Shown piece after piece: positions 1 through 8,687 of a stretch of DNA of 64,000 nucleotides (position 1 is the first letter of the stretch; each line of letters begins with the position of its first letter). Location of the stretch: positions 124,001 through 188,000 of the forward strand of contig CAVVAR010000003.1 of NCBI GenBank assembly GCA_963746315.1, given 5' to 3'. Origin of the DNA: Ga0077555 sp963746315 (lineage in GTDB: Bacteria; Pseudomonadota; Alphaproteobacteria; Rhizobiales; Hyphomicrobiaceae). The translations under genes and the position numbers were made by a program. A model generated the notes under the pieces. The model was not told the origin of the DNA. It worked only from the letters and a program-made list of their open reading frames with translations, and did not search any database.

Positions 1-1446
1 CTCATGGAGGCGACCGTCGCCGCCAGGGGGAGCACCGCCGAGGCGAAGGCCAAATTCGAGCAGTTGCGCGATCACCTGAGACGCGGAGAAAGCCGCAACA
101 TCGGCGATGTGCTGACCAATCACACCGTCAGCATGCTCAAGGATCAGCTCGCCAAGTCGACCAAGCACGAGGCCGAGCTTCTCACCAGGTACGGCCCGAA
201 GCATCCCGAGATGGCCAAGGTCCGCGCCGAGATCGCCGATATCGAATCCCAGATCTCACGCGAGACCGATCAGATCATCGCCAACGTAAAGCGCGAGTAC
301 GAGGTTGCCATTGAGCGTGAGCGCACGTTGGATGCCAATCTCGCTCAGCTGAAGGAGCAGCAGTCGGTCACCAAGGAGCTGACGGTCAAGCTCCGCGATC
401 TCGAGCGCGAGGCCGACACCTCCCGCCGTGTCTTCGAAACTTTCCTTGCCCGCTATAAGCAGACCGTGGAAACGCAGGAGCTGCACCTTCCCGACGCCCG
501 CATCGTCGAGAAGGCCGACGTGCCGTTCAAGCCTGTCTCGCCGAAACGCAAGCAGATCGTGTTGATCGGGTTCATCGCCGGTCTCGGCCTGGGTGCCGGC
601 CTCGTCTTGCTGCTCGAGTTGCTCCACACCGGGCTTGCCAAGCCCGAGGACGCCAAGGCGCTGCTGGGTGTACCCCAATTGGCCGCCATTCCCATGCTGA
701 AGCGCGAGTCCGATGGCCTGACAGATCCTTTGCTCTCGCTCCGCATCGTGCTCGCCCAGCCGCGCGGACCGTTCGCACGCGCCATAGCCGAATTGCGCGA
801 TCACCTCGACCTTCAACGCTCGGATTCAGGTCCCCGCGTAATTCTCGTCACGGCAAGTCTCCCGAACGAAGGGACTACTGTGATTGCCGCGAACATCGCC
901 CTTTCGCTCGCCGCACGAGGCGACCGGACGCTGCTCATCGACGCCGACCTCCGGCGCTCGAAGCTGACCCAGCAGCTTGGTCTGGAGCAGGCTCCCGGGC
1001 TGGTCGACGCGATCGGGTGCGGTCAGGACTTCGAGACGGTGCTCTTGAGGGATAGCGTCTCCGGCCTGACTGTCATGCCGGCGGGACACGTTGGACGTTT
1101 TGCCCTCGCGCCCCAGGACACGCTCGAGGCGCCCGGCTTCGCGCACCGTCTGGGCCGTCTCAAGACGCATTTCGATACCATCGTCATCGACGCGCCACCG
1201 CTGCTTCCGGTCGTCGACTCGCGCATCCTGGCCGGCTACGCCGACCAGATCCTCTTCGTCGCCGTCTGGCGAAAGACCCCGCGCGATATGATTCGCAAGG
1301 CAGTGCGATTGCTCGGCAGCAACGCGGCCCTCCTACGCGGCATCGTGCTCAATCAGGTCGATCCGCAGGCCCATGCCAAAGAACGGAGCAAGCGCGAGCC
1401 GCGCTTGTCCACCTTCGCATCCCGCCCGCCTCGACGCGCCGCGTGA
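1..1446 (+). CDS. Wzc/GumC-like polysaccharide chain-length/BY-kinase-like protein, 5'-truncated
   Basis: The reading frame is open to the window edge, so the N-terminus (first membrane segment and Wzz domain) is missing. From the Met at 4, a long coiled-coil stretch (about residues 10-165) leads to a GNVR-like segment and a membrane helix near 183-205. A BY-kinase domain then starts near 280. Walker A' (LLIDADLRRS) and Walker B (TIVIDAPPLLPVVDS) are intact. The P-loop reads LPNEGTTVIAAN, where the family has EGKS/T, so the catalytic Lys is absent. The C-terminal tail is Arg-rich without the usual Tyr cluster. It sits upstream of an initiating sugar-phosphate transferase and probably regulates chain length or export at the inner membrane. 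It may be a pseudokinase. Confidence 0.85.
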   Translation, partial: LMEATVAARGSTAEAKAKFEQLRDHLRRGESRNIGDVLTNHTVSMLKDQLAKSTKHEAELLTRYGPKHPEMAKVRAEIADIESQISRETDQIIANVKREYEVAIERERTLDANLAQLKEQQSVTKELTVKLRDLEREADTSRRVFETFLARYKQTVETQELHLPDARIVEKADVPFKPVSPKRKQIVLIGFIAGLGLGAGLVLLLELLHTGLAKPEDAKALLGVPQLAAIPMLKRESDGLTDPLLSLRIVLAQPRGPFARAIAELRDHLDLQRSDSGPRVILVTASLPNEGTTVIAANIALSLAARGDRTLLIDADLRRSKLTQQLGLEQAPGLVDAIGCGQDFETVLLRDSVSGLTVMPAGHVGRFALAPQDTLEAPGFAHRLGRLKTHFDTIVIDAPPLLPVVDSRILAGYADQILFVAVWRKTPRDMIRKAVRLLGSNAALLRGIVLNQVDPQAHAKERSKREPRLSTFASRPPRRAA

Positions 1447-1594
1447 GCCTTTACGAGACATTGACGCAAGTTGCGAAACTAGACTGTCGAAGCGAAGCAA
1501 ATATTTGTTGTTGAAGGAATTTTCATCGCCTTGGTGTTCAATGAAAAGCGTTTCCCGGCGTAGAGTCAGTAGATCGGGATAGGGGGCACCACCA

Positions 1595-3094
1595 ATGACC
1601 ACGACGACAGCCGAGGCTGTGTTGCGCGAGAGCGAGCAGAAGGCGCCTCATGTCATCGAGCGCAAATCCGAGCAACGCCGCTTGTCGCGCCGGATTGCCG
1701 TCGACATCGTTGGCTTTGCCGATGCGGCAGCCGTCGTCGCCGGAGGCATGATCCCTGCGGTCATCTACTCGGTCGGCGGCGGGCTCGACGTCGATTGGTT
1801 GAAGCACCTTCAAATGTGTCTCATCTCCGCCGTCATCACCTACGGATGCATGAAGAATTTCGGCATGTACGACACCGATCGCATGCACGACCTCCCACTG
1901 CGCCCGACCCGCCTCGCCGCCTCGCTGGGCATAACGTTCCTCGCTGTTCTCGGACTCGGCCTCCCGTTTGCCCCGAAGGAGATGCATCTCTGGATCTGGT
2001 ACGCGGTCTGGCTGGCGATGAGCTTCACGCTCCTTCTGGACGTCCGCTATTTCGCACGCGTCGTCCTCGCACGCCTGACTCGCGAGGGCGCATTCGACAC
2101 GCACGTAGCTGTCTACGGTAGCGGACTCGTGGCGCGCCGCGTCGAGGAGCACCTGAGCAACCCGAGCCTCGGCATCCGTTACGCCGGTCTCTTCGACGAC
2201 CGCACCGATGCGAGTTGCTCCGACGCCAGCCGTTCCGAGGTGTCCGTACCCCAGATCTCCGGCCGCCTCGAAGAGCTGGTGCGCATGGCTCGCCTTGGCG
2301 AGATCGACCGCATCATCATTGCCCTTCCCCAATCGGCCGATGCCCGCACCCAGCAGATCGCTCGACACCTCGAGCATCTGCCCGTCTCTCTCCACATCGT
2401 GACTCACATCGCCTCGGATCTCGTCGAGGCCGGTCCCGCCCACCGCGTCTCGAGCGTTGGCCCCGTCGGGCTGATCGACGTCAAGTCGAAGCCGCTCGCC
2501 GACTGGTCGCGCGTCGTGAAAGCCTTCGAGGACTATGTGCTCGGCGCCATCCTGCTCGTCGTCCTCCTGCCCGTCTTCGCGCTGATCGCCCTTGCGATCA
2601 AGCTCGACAGCAAGGGCCCGGTCCTCTTCCACCAGCGCCGGCGCGGTCTCAACCATCGTGTCTTTGAGGTTCTGAAGTTCCGCACCATGCACGTCCTCGA
2701 GGACGGAGCCGACCTGAAGCAGGTGACGCGCGATGATCCTCGCGTCACCCGGGTCGGCCGCGCCTTGCGCTGGCTGGGCCTCGACGAGCTGCCGCAGCTG
2801 GTCAATGTGCTGCGCGGCGAGATGAGCATCGTCGGTCCGCGGCCCCATGCCCTGGCGCATGACGATCACTTCGGCGACACCGTCGAGCGCTACGCCAACC
2901 GCCATCAGGTCAAGCCCGGCATCACGGGGCTCGCCCAGATCTCCGGCTATCGCGGCGAAACCGAGACGAAAGAAAAGATCGAGCGTCGCCTCGCCCTGGA
3001 CCTCGAGTATGTGAACATGTGGTCGCTTTGGCTCGACCTCAGAATTCTTGCCCTGACCGTATTCCGCGGCGTGTGCAGCAAGAACGCCTACTGA
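1595..3094 (+). CDS. Undecaprenyl-phosphate sugar phosphotransferase (WcaJ/ExoY-type)
   Basis: This membrane enzyme transfers a hexose-1-phosphate from a UDP-sugar to undecaprenyl phosphate, the first step of exopolysaccharide repeat-unit assembly. Four N-terminal membrane helices (about residues 35-155) precede a Rossmann-like segment (VAVYGSGLVARRVEEH). After one more membrane helix near 310-335 comes the bacterial sugar transferase domain, with FEVLKFRTMH, DELPQLVNVLRGEMS, VGPRPHA and VKPGITGLAQISGYRGET. At 499 aa it has the normal length for the long WcaJ form. A purine-rich GATAGGGGG lies before the ATG. It is in line with the Wzc-like gene upstream and the ligase/polymerase-like gene downstream. 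The sugar it uses cannot be read from the sequence. Confidence 0.93.
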   Translation: MTTTTAEAVLRESEQKAPHVIERKSEQRRLSRRIAVDIVGFADAAAVVAGGMIPAVIYSVGGGLDVDWLKHLQMCLISAVITYGCMKNFGMYDTDRMHDLPLRPTRLAASLGITFLAVLGLGLPFAPKEMHLWIWYAVWLAMSFTLLLDVRYFARVVLARLTREGAFDTHVAVYGSGLVARRVEEHLSNPSLGIRYAGLFDDRTDASCSDASRSEVSVPQISGRLEELVRMARLGEIDRIIIALPQSADARTQQIARHLEHLPVSLHIVTHIASDLVEAGPAHRVSSVGPVGLIDVKSKPLADWSRVVKAFEDYVLGAILLVVLLPVFALIALAIKLDSKGPVLFHQRRRGLNHRVFEVLKFRTMHVLEDGADLKQVTRDDPRVTRVGRALRWLGLDELPQLVNVLRGEMSIVGPRPHALAHDDHFGDTVERYANRHQVKPGITGLAQISGYRGETETKEKIERRLALDLEYVNMWSLWLDLRILALTVFRGVCSKNAY

Positions 3095-3116
3095 GCCTGT
3101 ACGAGCCGAAAGCCTC

Positions 3117-3139
3117 CTCGCGCAGCGCTGCTGCGCGAG
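3117..3139 (+). terminator. GC-rich hairpin between polysaccharide genes
   Basis: CTCGCGCAG (3117-3125) and CTGCGCGAG (3131-3139) form a perfect 9-bp stem with a 5-nt loop, 22 nt after the stop of the sugar transferase. No T-run follows, so it may be a weak or Rho-assisted terminator, or an mRNA-stabilising hairpin, rather than a classical intrinsic terminator. Confidence 0.4.
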
Positions 3140-3183
3140 AGTAGGGCCGCCGAGCGCAGCACCGAAAGTCGGATCACAAAGGG

Positions 3184-4554
3184 ATGTTGAAAGCCCTCAG
3201 AGATACGCCCTGGCCGGTGCTGCTCCTGGTGGCGAGCTTTCTTTGCCCCACCGAGCTGTCGGTTTACGTCGGCAGCGCGCGGCTGCCGCCGCACCGTGCA
3301 TTACTGTTGCTGCTCTTGCCGTGGGCGCTGATCGCCCTCTTCGGCCGCAGCCGCGTCAAGCCTCGCATGTTCGACGTCGCGTTCCTCGGCTTCGCCGTTT
3401 GGACTGTGATCGTCTACATTTATCATCACGGCCAAAGCGATGGGTTGCAGACCGGCGGAGCCCTCGCGCTGGATGGCTTCGGCAGTTTCCTGGTTGCTCG
3501 CGCCTTCGTTCGCGACGAGCGCGCCTTTGCCGGAACCGCTGTCGCTCTCCTGATCGCAGTCGCGCTCGCCGGTTTGACCGCGCTTCCAGAGACGCTGCTC
3601 GGCCAGCTCTTCATTCATGACTTCTTGCGCAAGGTCACGGGCTACGTCCATCCGGTAGGTATCGAGCGACGTCTTGGCCTCACCCGCGCCTTCGGCCTGT
3701 TTGATCACCCGATTCATCTTGGCACTTTCTGTGCCGGCAATCTGGCCCTCGTCATCTATGCCACGCGCCGCAACGTCGATGCCGGCATGCGCGCATTCGT
3801 GATCTCTGCCAGCGCTCTGACGAGCATTTCCTCCGCCCCGATGCTGAGCCTGGCCGTACAGTTCGGTCTGATCGGCTTCGATCGCGCAACTCGCGGTATC
3901 AAGGGACGCATTACCGTCGCTGTGGGAGCCATCGTTGCGCTTTTCGCAGTCACCTCCATGATCGCCACCCGTTCCCCCTTCGCGATCATCGCGACCGGCT
4001 TCACGCTCAATTCATGGACCGGCTACTACCGGCTCATGATCTGGGAGCACGGCCTGTGGAACGTCTGGTGGAACCCTTGGATGGGCATCGGCCTCAACGA
4101 TTGGGTCCGCCCGCTGTGGATGGCCTCACCCACCGTCGACGCCTTCTGGCTCGTGATCGCCATGAAGGGCGGCATTCCGTCGTTTTTGCTGCTGGTCTGC
4201 GGGATCGCTTTTATCGGTCGCGGCGTCGCCGTCAGAATGCGCCGGGCGAGCCCCGAGTTGCGCCGCCTGGCCACGGGCTGGATGATTTCCCTGATTACGC
4301 TGTCGCTGGTCGGATGCACCGTTCACTACTGGAACGTGCCCTTCGCCTACTTCTTCTTCTTCCTTGGCCTCGGCGGTTGCCTCGCCGATCCCCTGCGCCA
4401 AGCCGCTGCCGTCTCCACCAAGATCGCTGCACCGAAGACGTCCCCGCGTCTCCGGTGGGTGGCGCCGGGCAGCGCGCCCGCCATCCCAGGCTACGGCACG
4501 CCGAGCTGGCCCGTTCCAGTACCCATCGCAGCGCCGCTGCGCAGCCGGCGATAA
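3184..4554 (+). CDS. O-antigen ligase/Wzy-like polysaccharide polymerase membrane protein
   Basis: A 456-aa protein with about ten hydrophobic helices and a large extracytoplasmic loop (about residues 255-315) rich in Trp. That loop contains GYYRLMIWEHGLWNVW and PWMGIGLNDWVRP, the layout of the O-antigen ligase/polymerase (Wzy_C) family. It probably polymerises or ligates lipid-linked repeat units on the periplasmic face. The gene starts shortly after the hairpin behind the sugar transferase, in the same direction. Family assignment rests on topology and the loop, because Wzy proteins are poorly conserved. The last 60 residues are Pro/Ala/Arg-rich and probably disordered. It converges on the glycosyltransferase at 4607. 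Confidence 0.75.
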   Translation: MLKALRDTPWPVLLLVASFLCPTELSVYVGSARLPPHRALLLLLLPWALIALFGRSRVKPRMFDVAFLGFAVWTVIVYIYHHGQSDGLQTGGALALDGFGSFLVARAFVRDERAFAGTAVALLIAVALAGLTALPETLLGQLFIHDFLRKVTGYVHPVGIERRLGLTRAFGLFDHPIHLGTFCAGNLALVIYATRRNVDAGMRAFVISASALTSISSAPMLSLAVQFGLIGFDRATRGIKGRITVAVGAIVALFAVTSMIATRSPFAIIATGFTLNSWTGYYRLMIWEHGLWNVWWNPWMGIGLNDWVRPLWMASPTVDAFWLVIAMKGGIPSFLLLVCGIAFIGRGVAVRMRRASPELRRLATGWMISLITLSLVGCTVHYWNVPFAYFFFFLGLGGCLADPLRQAAAVSTKIAAPKTSPRLRWVAPGSAPAIPGYGTPSWPVPVPIAAPLRSRR

Positions 4555-4606
4555 CCGCTCCGCCGCAAGCACCCGGACAAACCTCTGGTCAACCGGCGGT
4601 CGGCAA

Positions 4607-5833
4607 TCAAACCGCTCGGCGAGCCTCCTCTTCGGGAGCCACAGTCCCGGCATAGCTGATGCCGAGCGCCTCGATGTCCTGTCGCAACACCTCCGCCTTG
4701 ACTGCCCAGGTCTGGCTGGCGAGCCGGCCAAGCACCTTCGCATGGTCGACCTTCGTTGCCAGCGCCCTCTGGATCGCCGCCGCGAACGATTCTGCCGTGT
4801 CGGCGACAGACACCAGGTCGCGCCAACCGTCGAGTGCTGGAAAGTCCGTCGTGATCACAGGCCGCCCGGTCGCCAGGTACTCCTTGAGCTTGATCGGATT
4901 GCAGGCCTTGATCCAATCGCTCTTGTTCCAGGGCATGATCAGCGCATCGCACGCCGCCATATACCCGGCCACCTCGTCGTAAGGCTTGCGCCCGAGAAAA
5001 TGCACGTTGGTGTGGGGACACCAGCCTGACGGCAGCGACACCCCCCCGACCATCACGAACTGGCAATCAGGTAGCCGCGTGACCACGCCGAGAAAGAGCT
5101 CCGGATCGAAGGTGTGCGCATCGATCCCGCCGACGAACCCCACCCGCGGACGTCCGAGGCTCGAGAGATCGGCCGGCTCGGCGTGCTCGCCCCGTCCTGC
5201 CGCCGCGAAGGTCTGCACATCCGCGCCATGCGTCAGGAGAAGGCTGCGGCGCACCTCGCCACGCTCTTCCGCCTCGAGATGAGGCGCGCAATAGACAACG
5301 AGATCGGCGCGCGCCTTCAGCGCCTGTATTTGGCGCTCCACCAGCGAGCCGTCCGCCTCGGGAAACGCCTCGAAGCGGTCGGTTCTTTGCAGAATGACGG
5401 CCGCAGCCGGGATCTGGTCCACGAGCTCGGCCCCGGCCGGGCAATGCACCCAGAGTAGCGGTCGCCGAATGCCTGCCGCCGTCGCCGCAAGGCGGATTTG
5501 TGGAGCCAGCGCCCAGCTAGTCAGCCGCCGCCCACGCTCCCCCGGAACCGACAGCGGAGAGAAGACGAAGAAATTGTTTTCGACCCGGACAAGTCCGCGT
5601 CCGAGACTACGGGCCTTCCGCCCGATCCGCGCCAGAAACCGCACGCCCTCGGCCGGGCTCGGCATACGAACACCGAGCGAGTTGACGAACAGCACCGGCC
5701 AGCGCTCTGCCAGTCGCCGCATGATCTGGAAATCGAAATGCCCGCGATTGTGGTACCACCAGTCCTCGCCGCCGATGCAGATCACGCCGTCGAATGCTCG
5801 TGCCTCTGCGTCCAGGTCCACTATAGCCCCCAA
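4607..5833 (-). CDS. Family-1-type glycosyltransferase
   Basis: A 408-aa GT-B-fold protein. The N-terminal half begins with DGVICIGGEDWWYHNRGH, recalling TuaH-like and surface-polysaccharide transferases. The C-terminal half has the donor-binding domain, with RPRVGFVGGIDAHTFDPELF, HFLGRKPYDEVAGYMAACD and the acidic and Gly region NPIKLKEYLATGRPVITT. It is expected to act in the cytoplasm and add a sugar to the lipid-linked repeat. It is the only gene of this locus on the minus strand and diverges from the GT2 gene at 6022. The start is taken as the first codon of the frame and could be internal. Donor and acceptor are unknown. Confidence 0.85.
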   Translation of the reverse strand: MGAIVDLDAEARAFDGVICIGGEDWWYHNRGHFDFQIMRRLAERWPVLFVNSLGVRMPSPAEGVRFLARIGRKARSLGRGLVRVENNFFVFSPLSVPGERGRRLTSWALAPQIRLAATAAGIRRPLLWVHCPAGAELVDQIPAAAVILQRTDRFEAFPEADGSLVERQIQALKARADLVVYCAPHLEAEERGEVRRSLLLTHGADVQTFAAAGRGEHAEPADLSSLGRPRVGFVGGIDAHTFDPELFLGVVTRLPDCQFVMVGGVSLPSGWCPHTNVHFLGRKPYDEVAGYMAACDALIMPWNKSDWIKACNPIKLKEYLATGRPVITTDFPALDGWRDLVSVADTAESFAAAIQRALATKVDHAKVLGRLASQTWAVKAEVLRQDIEALGISYAGTVAPEEEARRAV

Positions 5834-5962
5834 TCCCTGCGGCCCGGCGGGCCCCTCGCGGACGCGGATTATCCACGGGCTTGCTTAACCAGCCCTCACT
5901 GGCCCCGCCGAAAGCGCTCCCCGGTTAATCGGGCCTTCAAGGGTTTCGCGGTAGCAATTGAT

Positions 5963-5994
5963 CCAGGCCTGTCGCGGGCCAGGCCTGTCGCGGG
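5963..5994 (+). repeat. Two tandem copies of a 16-bp repeat
   Basis: CCAGGCCTGTCGCGGG occurs at 5963-5978 and again at 5979-5994 with no gap, 27 bp before the ATG of the GT2 gene in the divergent 188-bp intergenic region. It may be a local duplication or a pair of binding sites. Confidence 0.75.
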
Positions 5995-6021
5995 TATGAG
6001 CCGCGGTGCACCGGGATCGCC

Positions 6022-7065
6022 ATGTCGCCGAGCGTCTCCATCCTGATCGTCAGCTACAACACGCGCGAGCTGACGCTCGCCTGCCTCGACTCGATCCTGG
6101 CCGAGACACGCGGCGCATCCTTCGAGGTCATCGTTGTCGACAACGCCTCGACCGATGGCTCCCCCGCCGCCATCGCCGCCCACCCATTGCAACCGACGCT
6201 CCTCGCGCTCCACTCCAATGTCGGCTTCGCTCAGGGCAACAATATCGCCGCCGCCAAGGCCTCCGGCGAGCTCATCCTCTTGCTCAATCCGGACACGGTC
6301 GTCCTCGACGGCGCCATCGATCGCCTCGTTGCTTTCTCCCGCAGGCATCCCGAGTCCGGCATCTGGGGCGGCCGCACCCTTTTTGCGGACGGCCGGCTCA
6401 ATGCATCGTCTGCCTGGGGTCGCATGACGCCGTGGCGCCTGCTCTGCCGCGCGGTCGGGCTCACCGGATTGGCGCCCCGCTCCGCTCTGTTCAACGGCGA
6501 GGCCATCGGCGGTTGGCAGCGCGACACGGAGCGCGAGGTGGACATCGTATCCGGATGCTTCCTCTTGGTATCGGCGGCCCTCTGGCGCCGCCTCGGCGGT
6601 TTCGACCCGGTTTTCTTCATGTACGGCGAGGAAGCCGACCTTTGCCTCCGGGCGCGCGCTCTAGGCGCCCAGCCGCGTATCACGCCGACCGCAACCATCG
6701 TCCACCTCGGCGGTGCTTCCGAGGTCAATCGCGAAGACAAGATCGTCAAGTTGTTGGCCGCCAAGGCCACGCTGATCGCCCATCATTTTCCGGCCGGCAC
6801 CCGCAAGCTCGGGCTTTTGCTCAACGCCACTTGGCCACTCGGCCGCTACATCGCGCTGGCACTTGCATCTCGAATCTTCCGCAACGGAGATTGGGGCAAG
6901 CACGCCGCCAAATGGCGCGGCGTTTGGCAACGGCGGGCCCAGTGGCGCAACGGCTGGAGTAGCGCACCCGAAGGCGCGCTGCATATGGCGGCACGACCTG
7001 AAGTTGCCTCCACCGCACCTCTCGCGTCCCCAATGCCAGCATCGACCGGAGCGCGCCCCGCATGA
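6022..7065 (+). CDS. GT2-family glycosyltransferase (rhamnosyltransferase-like)
   Basis: A 347-aa GT-A-fold enzyme. It opens with SVSILIVSYNTRELTLACLD and continues with VIVVDNASTDGSP (nucleotide-sugar binding), VGFAQGNNIAAAKASGE and LLLNPDTVVLDG, where the metal-binding DxD is replaced by PDT as in many rhamnosyltransferase-like GT2s. GGFDPVFFMYGEEADLCLRA gives the C-terminal ED-type motif. It is cytoplasmic or membrane-associated and extends the exopolysaccharide repeat. It overlaps the next gene by ATGA, indicating translational coupling. Donor sugar unknown. Confidence 0.9.
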   Translation: MSPSVSILIVSYNTRELTLACLDSILAETRGASFEVIVVDNASTDGSPAAIAAHPLQPTLLALHSNVGFAQGNNIAAAKASGELILLLNPDTVVLDGAIDRLVAFSRRHPESGIWGGRTLFADGRLNASSAWGRMTPWRLLCRAVGLTGLAPRSALFNGEAIGGWQRDTEREVDIVSGCFLLVSAALWRRLGGFDPVFFMYGEEADLCLRARALGAQPRITPTATIVHLGGASEVNREDKIVKLLAAKATLIAHHFPAGTRKLGLLLNATWPLGRYIALALASRIFRNGDWGKHAAKWRGVWQRRAQWRNGWSSAPEGALHMAARPEVASTAPLASPMPASTGARPA

Positions 7066-7841
7066 GGATCTCTTCTGCCACTGAGCCTGGCATCGGTGCG
7101 CGGCCGCGCTACACCATTGCGACGCTGGTAAACGACGAGGTCCAGTACCTCGCAATGCTGTCCGCTTTTCGCGTCGGCGGCTTCGCCGAGCCCGAGGTCG
7201 AGTTCCTCGCCGCGCGTGGCGCCACCTCTGCATTCGAGGCGCTGAATGCCCTACTGTCCGTAGCTCGCGGCGAGTTCGTCATACTCTGCCACCAGGACGT
7301 TCGCCTGCTGGCCGACAACCGCGACAGCCTCGACCTCCGTCTGGCCGAGTTGAACGCGCTCGATCCCCACTGGGCGCTCGCCGGCAATGCCGGTGGCATG
7401 GCACCTGGCAACCTCGCGATGTCGATCACCGACCCTCACGGCTCCGGCCGCAGGATCGGCCCGCTACCCGCCCGCGTCATGAGCCTCGACGAGAACTTCA
7501 TTGTCGTTCGTTCCGCCGCAGGACTGCGCTTTTCCCGCGATCTCGCCGGGTTCCACCTCTACGGAGCCGATATCTGCCTCGTCGCCGACGTCCTTGGCTA
7601 CTCGGCCTGGGTGATCGATTTCCATCTCGAACATCTCAGTCCGGGCCGCAAGGACATCACGTTTGCAGAGGCCGAGGATCGCTTCCGCGCCAAATGGTCT
7701 CGGGCTCTCCGGCCTCGCTGGATGCAGACGACCTGCACGTTGCTTCGATTGTCGGGCAATCCGTTGGGCCGCGCTTTGGGGTGGCTTCAAGAACGCCCGG
7801 TGCGCGGTATCGTCCGCCGTCTACCGCGCGCAAGGGCTTGA
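7062..7841 (+). CDS. Glycosyltransferase-like protein, coupled to the upstream GT2
   Basis: A 259-aa protein whose ATG overlaps the stop of the GT2 gene (ATGA). The N-terminus (RYTIATLVNDEVQYLAMLSAF) and the block AFEALNALLSVARGEFVILCHQDVRLL resemble the GT-A core of GT2 enzymes, with HQD where a DxD-type motif is expected. A variable C-terminal half (residues 140-259) ends in Arg-rich sequence. It probably acts in the same polysaccharide pathway. The assignment is weaker than for its neighbour, because the usual GT2 acceptor-side motifs are not obvious. Confidence 0.65.
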   Translation: MRISSATEPGIGARPRYTIATLVNDEVQYLAMLSAFRVGGFAEPEVEFLAARGATSAFEALNALLSVARGEFVILCHQDVRLLADNRDSLDLRLAELNALDPHWALAGNAGGMAPGNLAMSITDPHGSGRRIGPLPARVMSLDENFIVVRSAAGLRFSRDLAGFHLYGADICLVADVLGYSAWVIDFHLEHLSPGRKDITFAEAEDRFRAKWSRALRPRWMQTTCTLLRLSGNPLGRALGWLQERPVRGIVRRLPRARA

Positions 7842-8090
7842 GCCACATCACTATCTGAGGTGGCTGCCCCGCGTCCAGGCTGAGGTGGGTGCGGCCCGCA
7901 GCCAAGCCGCCATTCCACCGCTTCGGGATCCAGCGGCAGCCGTGGCTCGAAAGCCTCACTATCGCGTGACCCCTGCAAGCCTGCCTTGAGACTGCTCGAA
8001 TCTACATGTTACGAGAGAATTACTCTTATCTCGATCATGAGAGGAGCACGCGCAATCGTGGGTTGCGCGGCAAACGGTTCAGGGGATCAC

Positions 8091-8546
8091 ATGAAGTTCC
8101 TGCGTACTCTGATGCTCGGCATTTTTGCCGTCGCCACGTCGATCATGCCCGTCGCGGCCCAGGCGCCGAAGGCTGACGGCACATACAAAGTCGCTCTCCA
8201 TGTCAGCGAGAACGACCCAGGCAAAATGACGCTGACACTCAATAACGTGCAGAATATCGTCAACGACTTCAAGAAGTCGGGACAGAAAATCGCGATCGAG
8301 GTCGTCACCTACGGTCCCGGGCTGCACATGTTCCGTGAGGACACCAGCCCCGTGAAGGCCCGCATCCAGGAGATGTCGCTGGCCAATCCGAACCTGACGT
8401 TCGCCGCCTGCAACAACACGGCAGGCAACATGGCGAAAGCCGAGAAGAAAGAGGTGAAGATCATCAGCGAGGCCAAGATCGTTCCGTCTGGCATCGTTCA
8501 TCTGATCGAGCTGCAGCGGAAGGGCTACGCGTACGTGAAGCCCTGA
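8091..8546 (+). CDS. Exported DsrE/DsrF-like family protein
   Basis: 151 aa when started at the ATG at 8091, which follows AGGGGATC and begins a clear signal peptide (MKFLRTLMLGIFAVATSIM, then PVAAQA). An upstream extension of the frame would put non-secretory sequence before the signal, so I prefer this start. The mature part has the DsrE-like fold pattern: YKVALHVSENDPGKMTLTLNN, VEVVTYGPGLHMFRED and ANPNLTFAACNNTAGNMAKAE. Members are linked to sulfur or redox chemistry, but most periplasmic ones have no defined substrate. One Cys (FAACNN) could be functional. It stands alone and is followed by a strong terminator. Confidence 0.85.
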   Translation: MKFLRTLMLGIFAVATSIMPVAAQAPKADGTYKVALHVSENDPGKMTLTLNNVQNIVNDFKKSGQKIAIEVVTYGPGLHMFREDTSPVKARIQEMSLANPNLTFAACNNTAGNMAKAEKKEVKIISEAKIVPSGIVHLIELQRKGYAYVKP

Positions 8547-8578
8547 CCGGACCTGCCAGGATCCATTGTTGTTGCGCA

Positions 8579-8606
8579 CGAGGCTCCGGGAGGAGCCTCG
8601 TTTCGT
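8579..8606 (+). terminator. Intrinsic terminator after the DsrE gene
   Basis: CGAGGCTCC (8579-8587), loop GGGA, GGAGCCTCG (8592-8600), then TTTCGTT. The perfect 9-bp GC-rich stem with a short T-rich tail lies 32 nt after the stop codon and separates this gene from the nitrile-hydratase-like operon. Confidence 0.85.
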
Positions 8607-8687
8607 TTGCAGCAGAGGCCTTTGCAGGCGCGCCTCGGGAGGGCATGATGCAGACTTGACCGTCGCTGCATCTGTCCGAGAGGCCCA

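Noticed and set aside
1538..2905. 455-aa minus-strand frame across the sugar transferase
   Set aside because: Shadow of a well-supported gene; no family motif.
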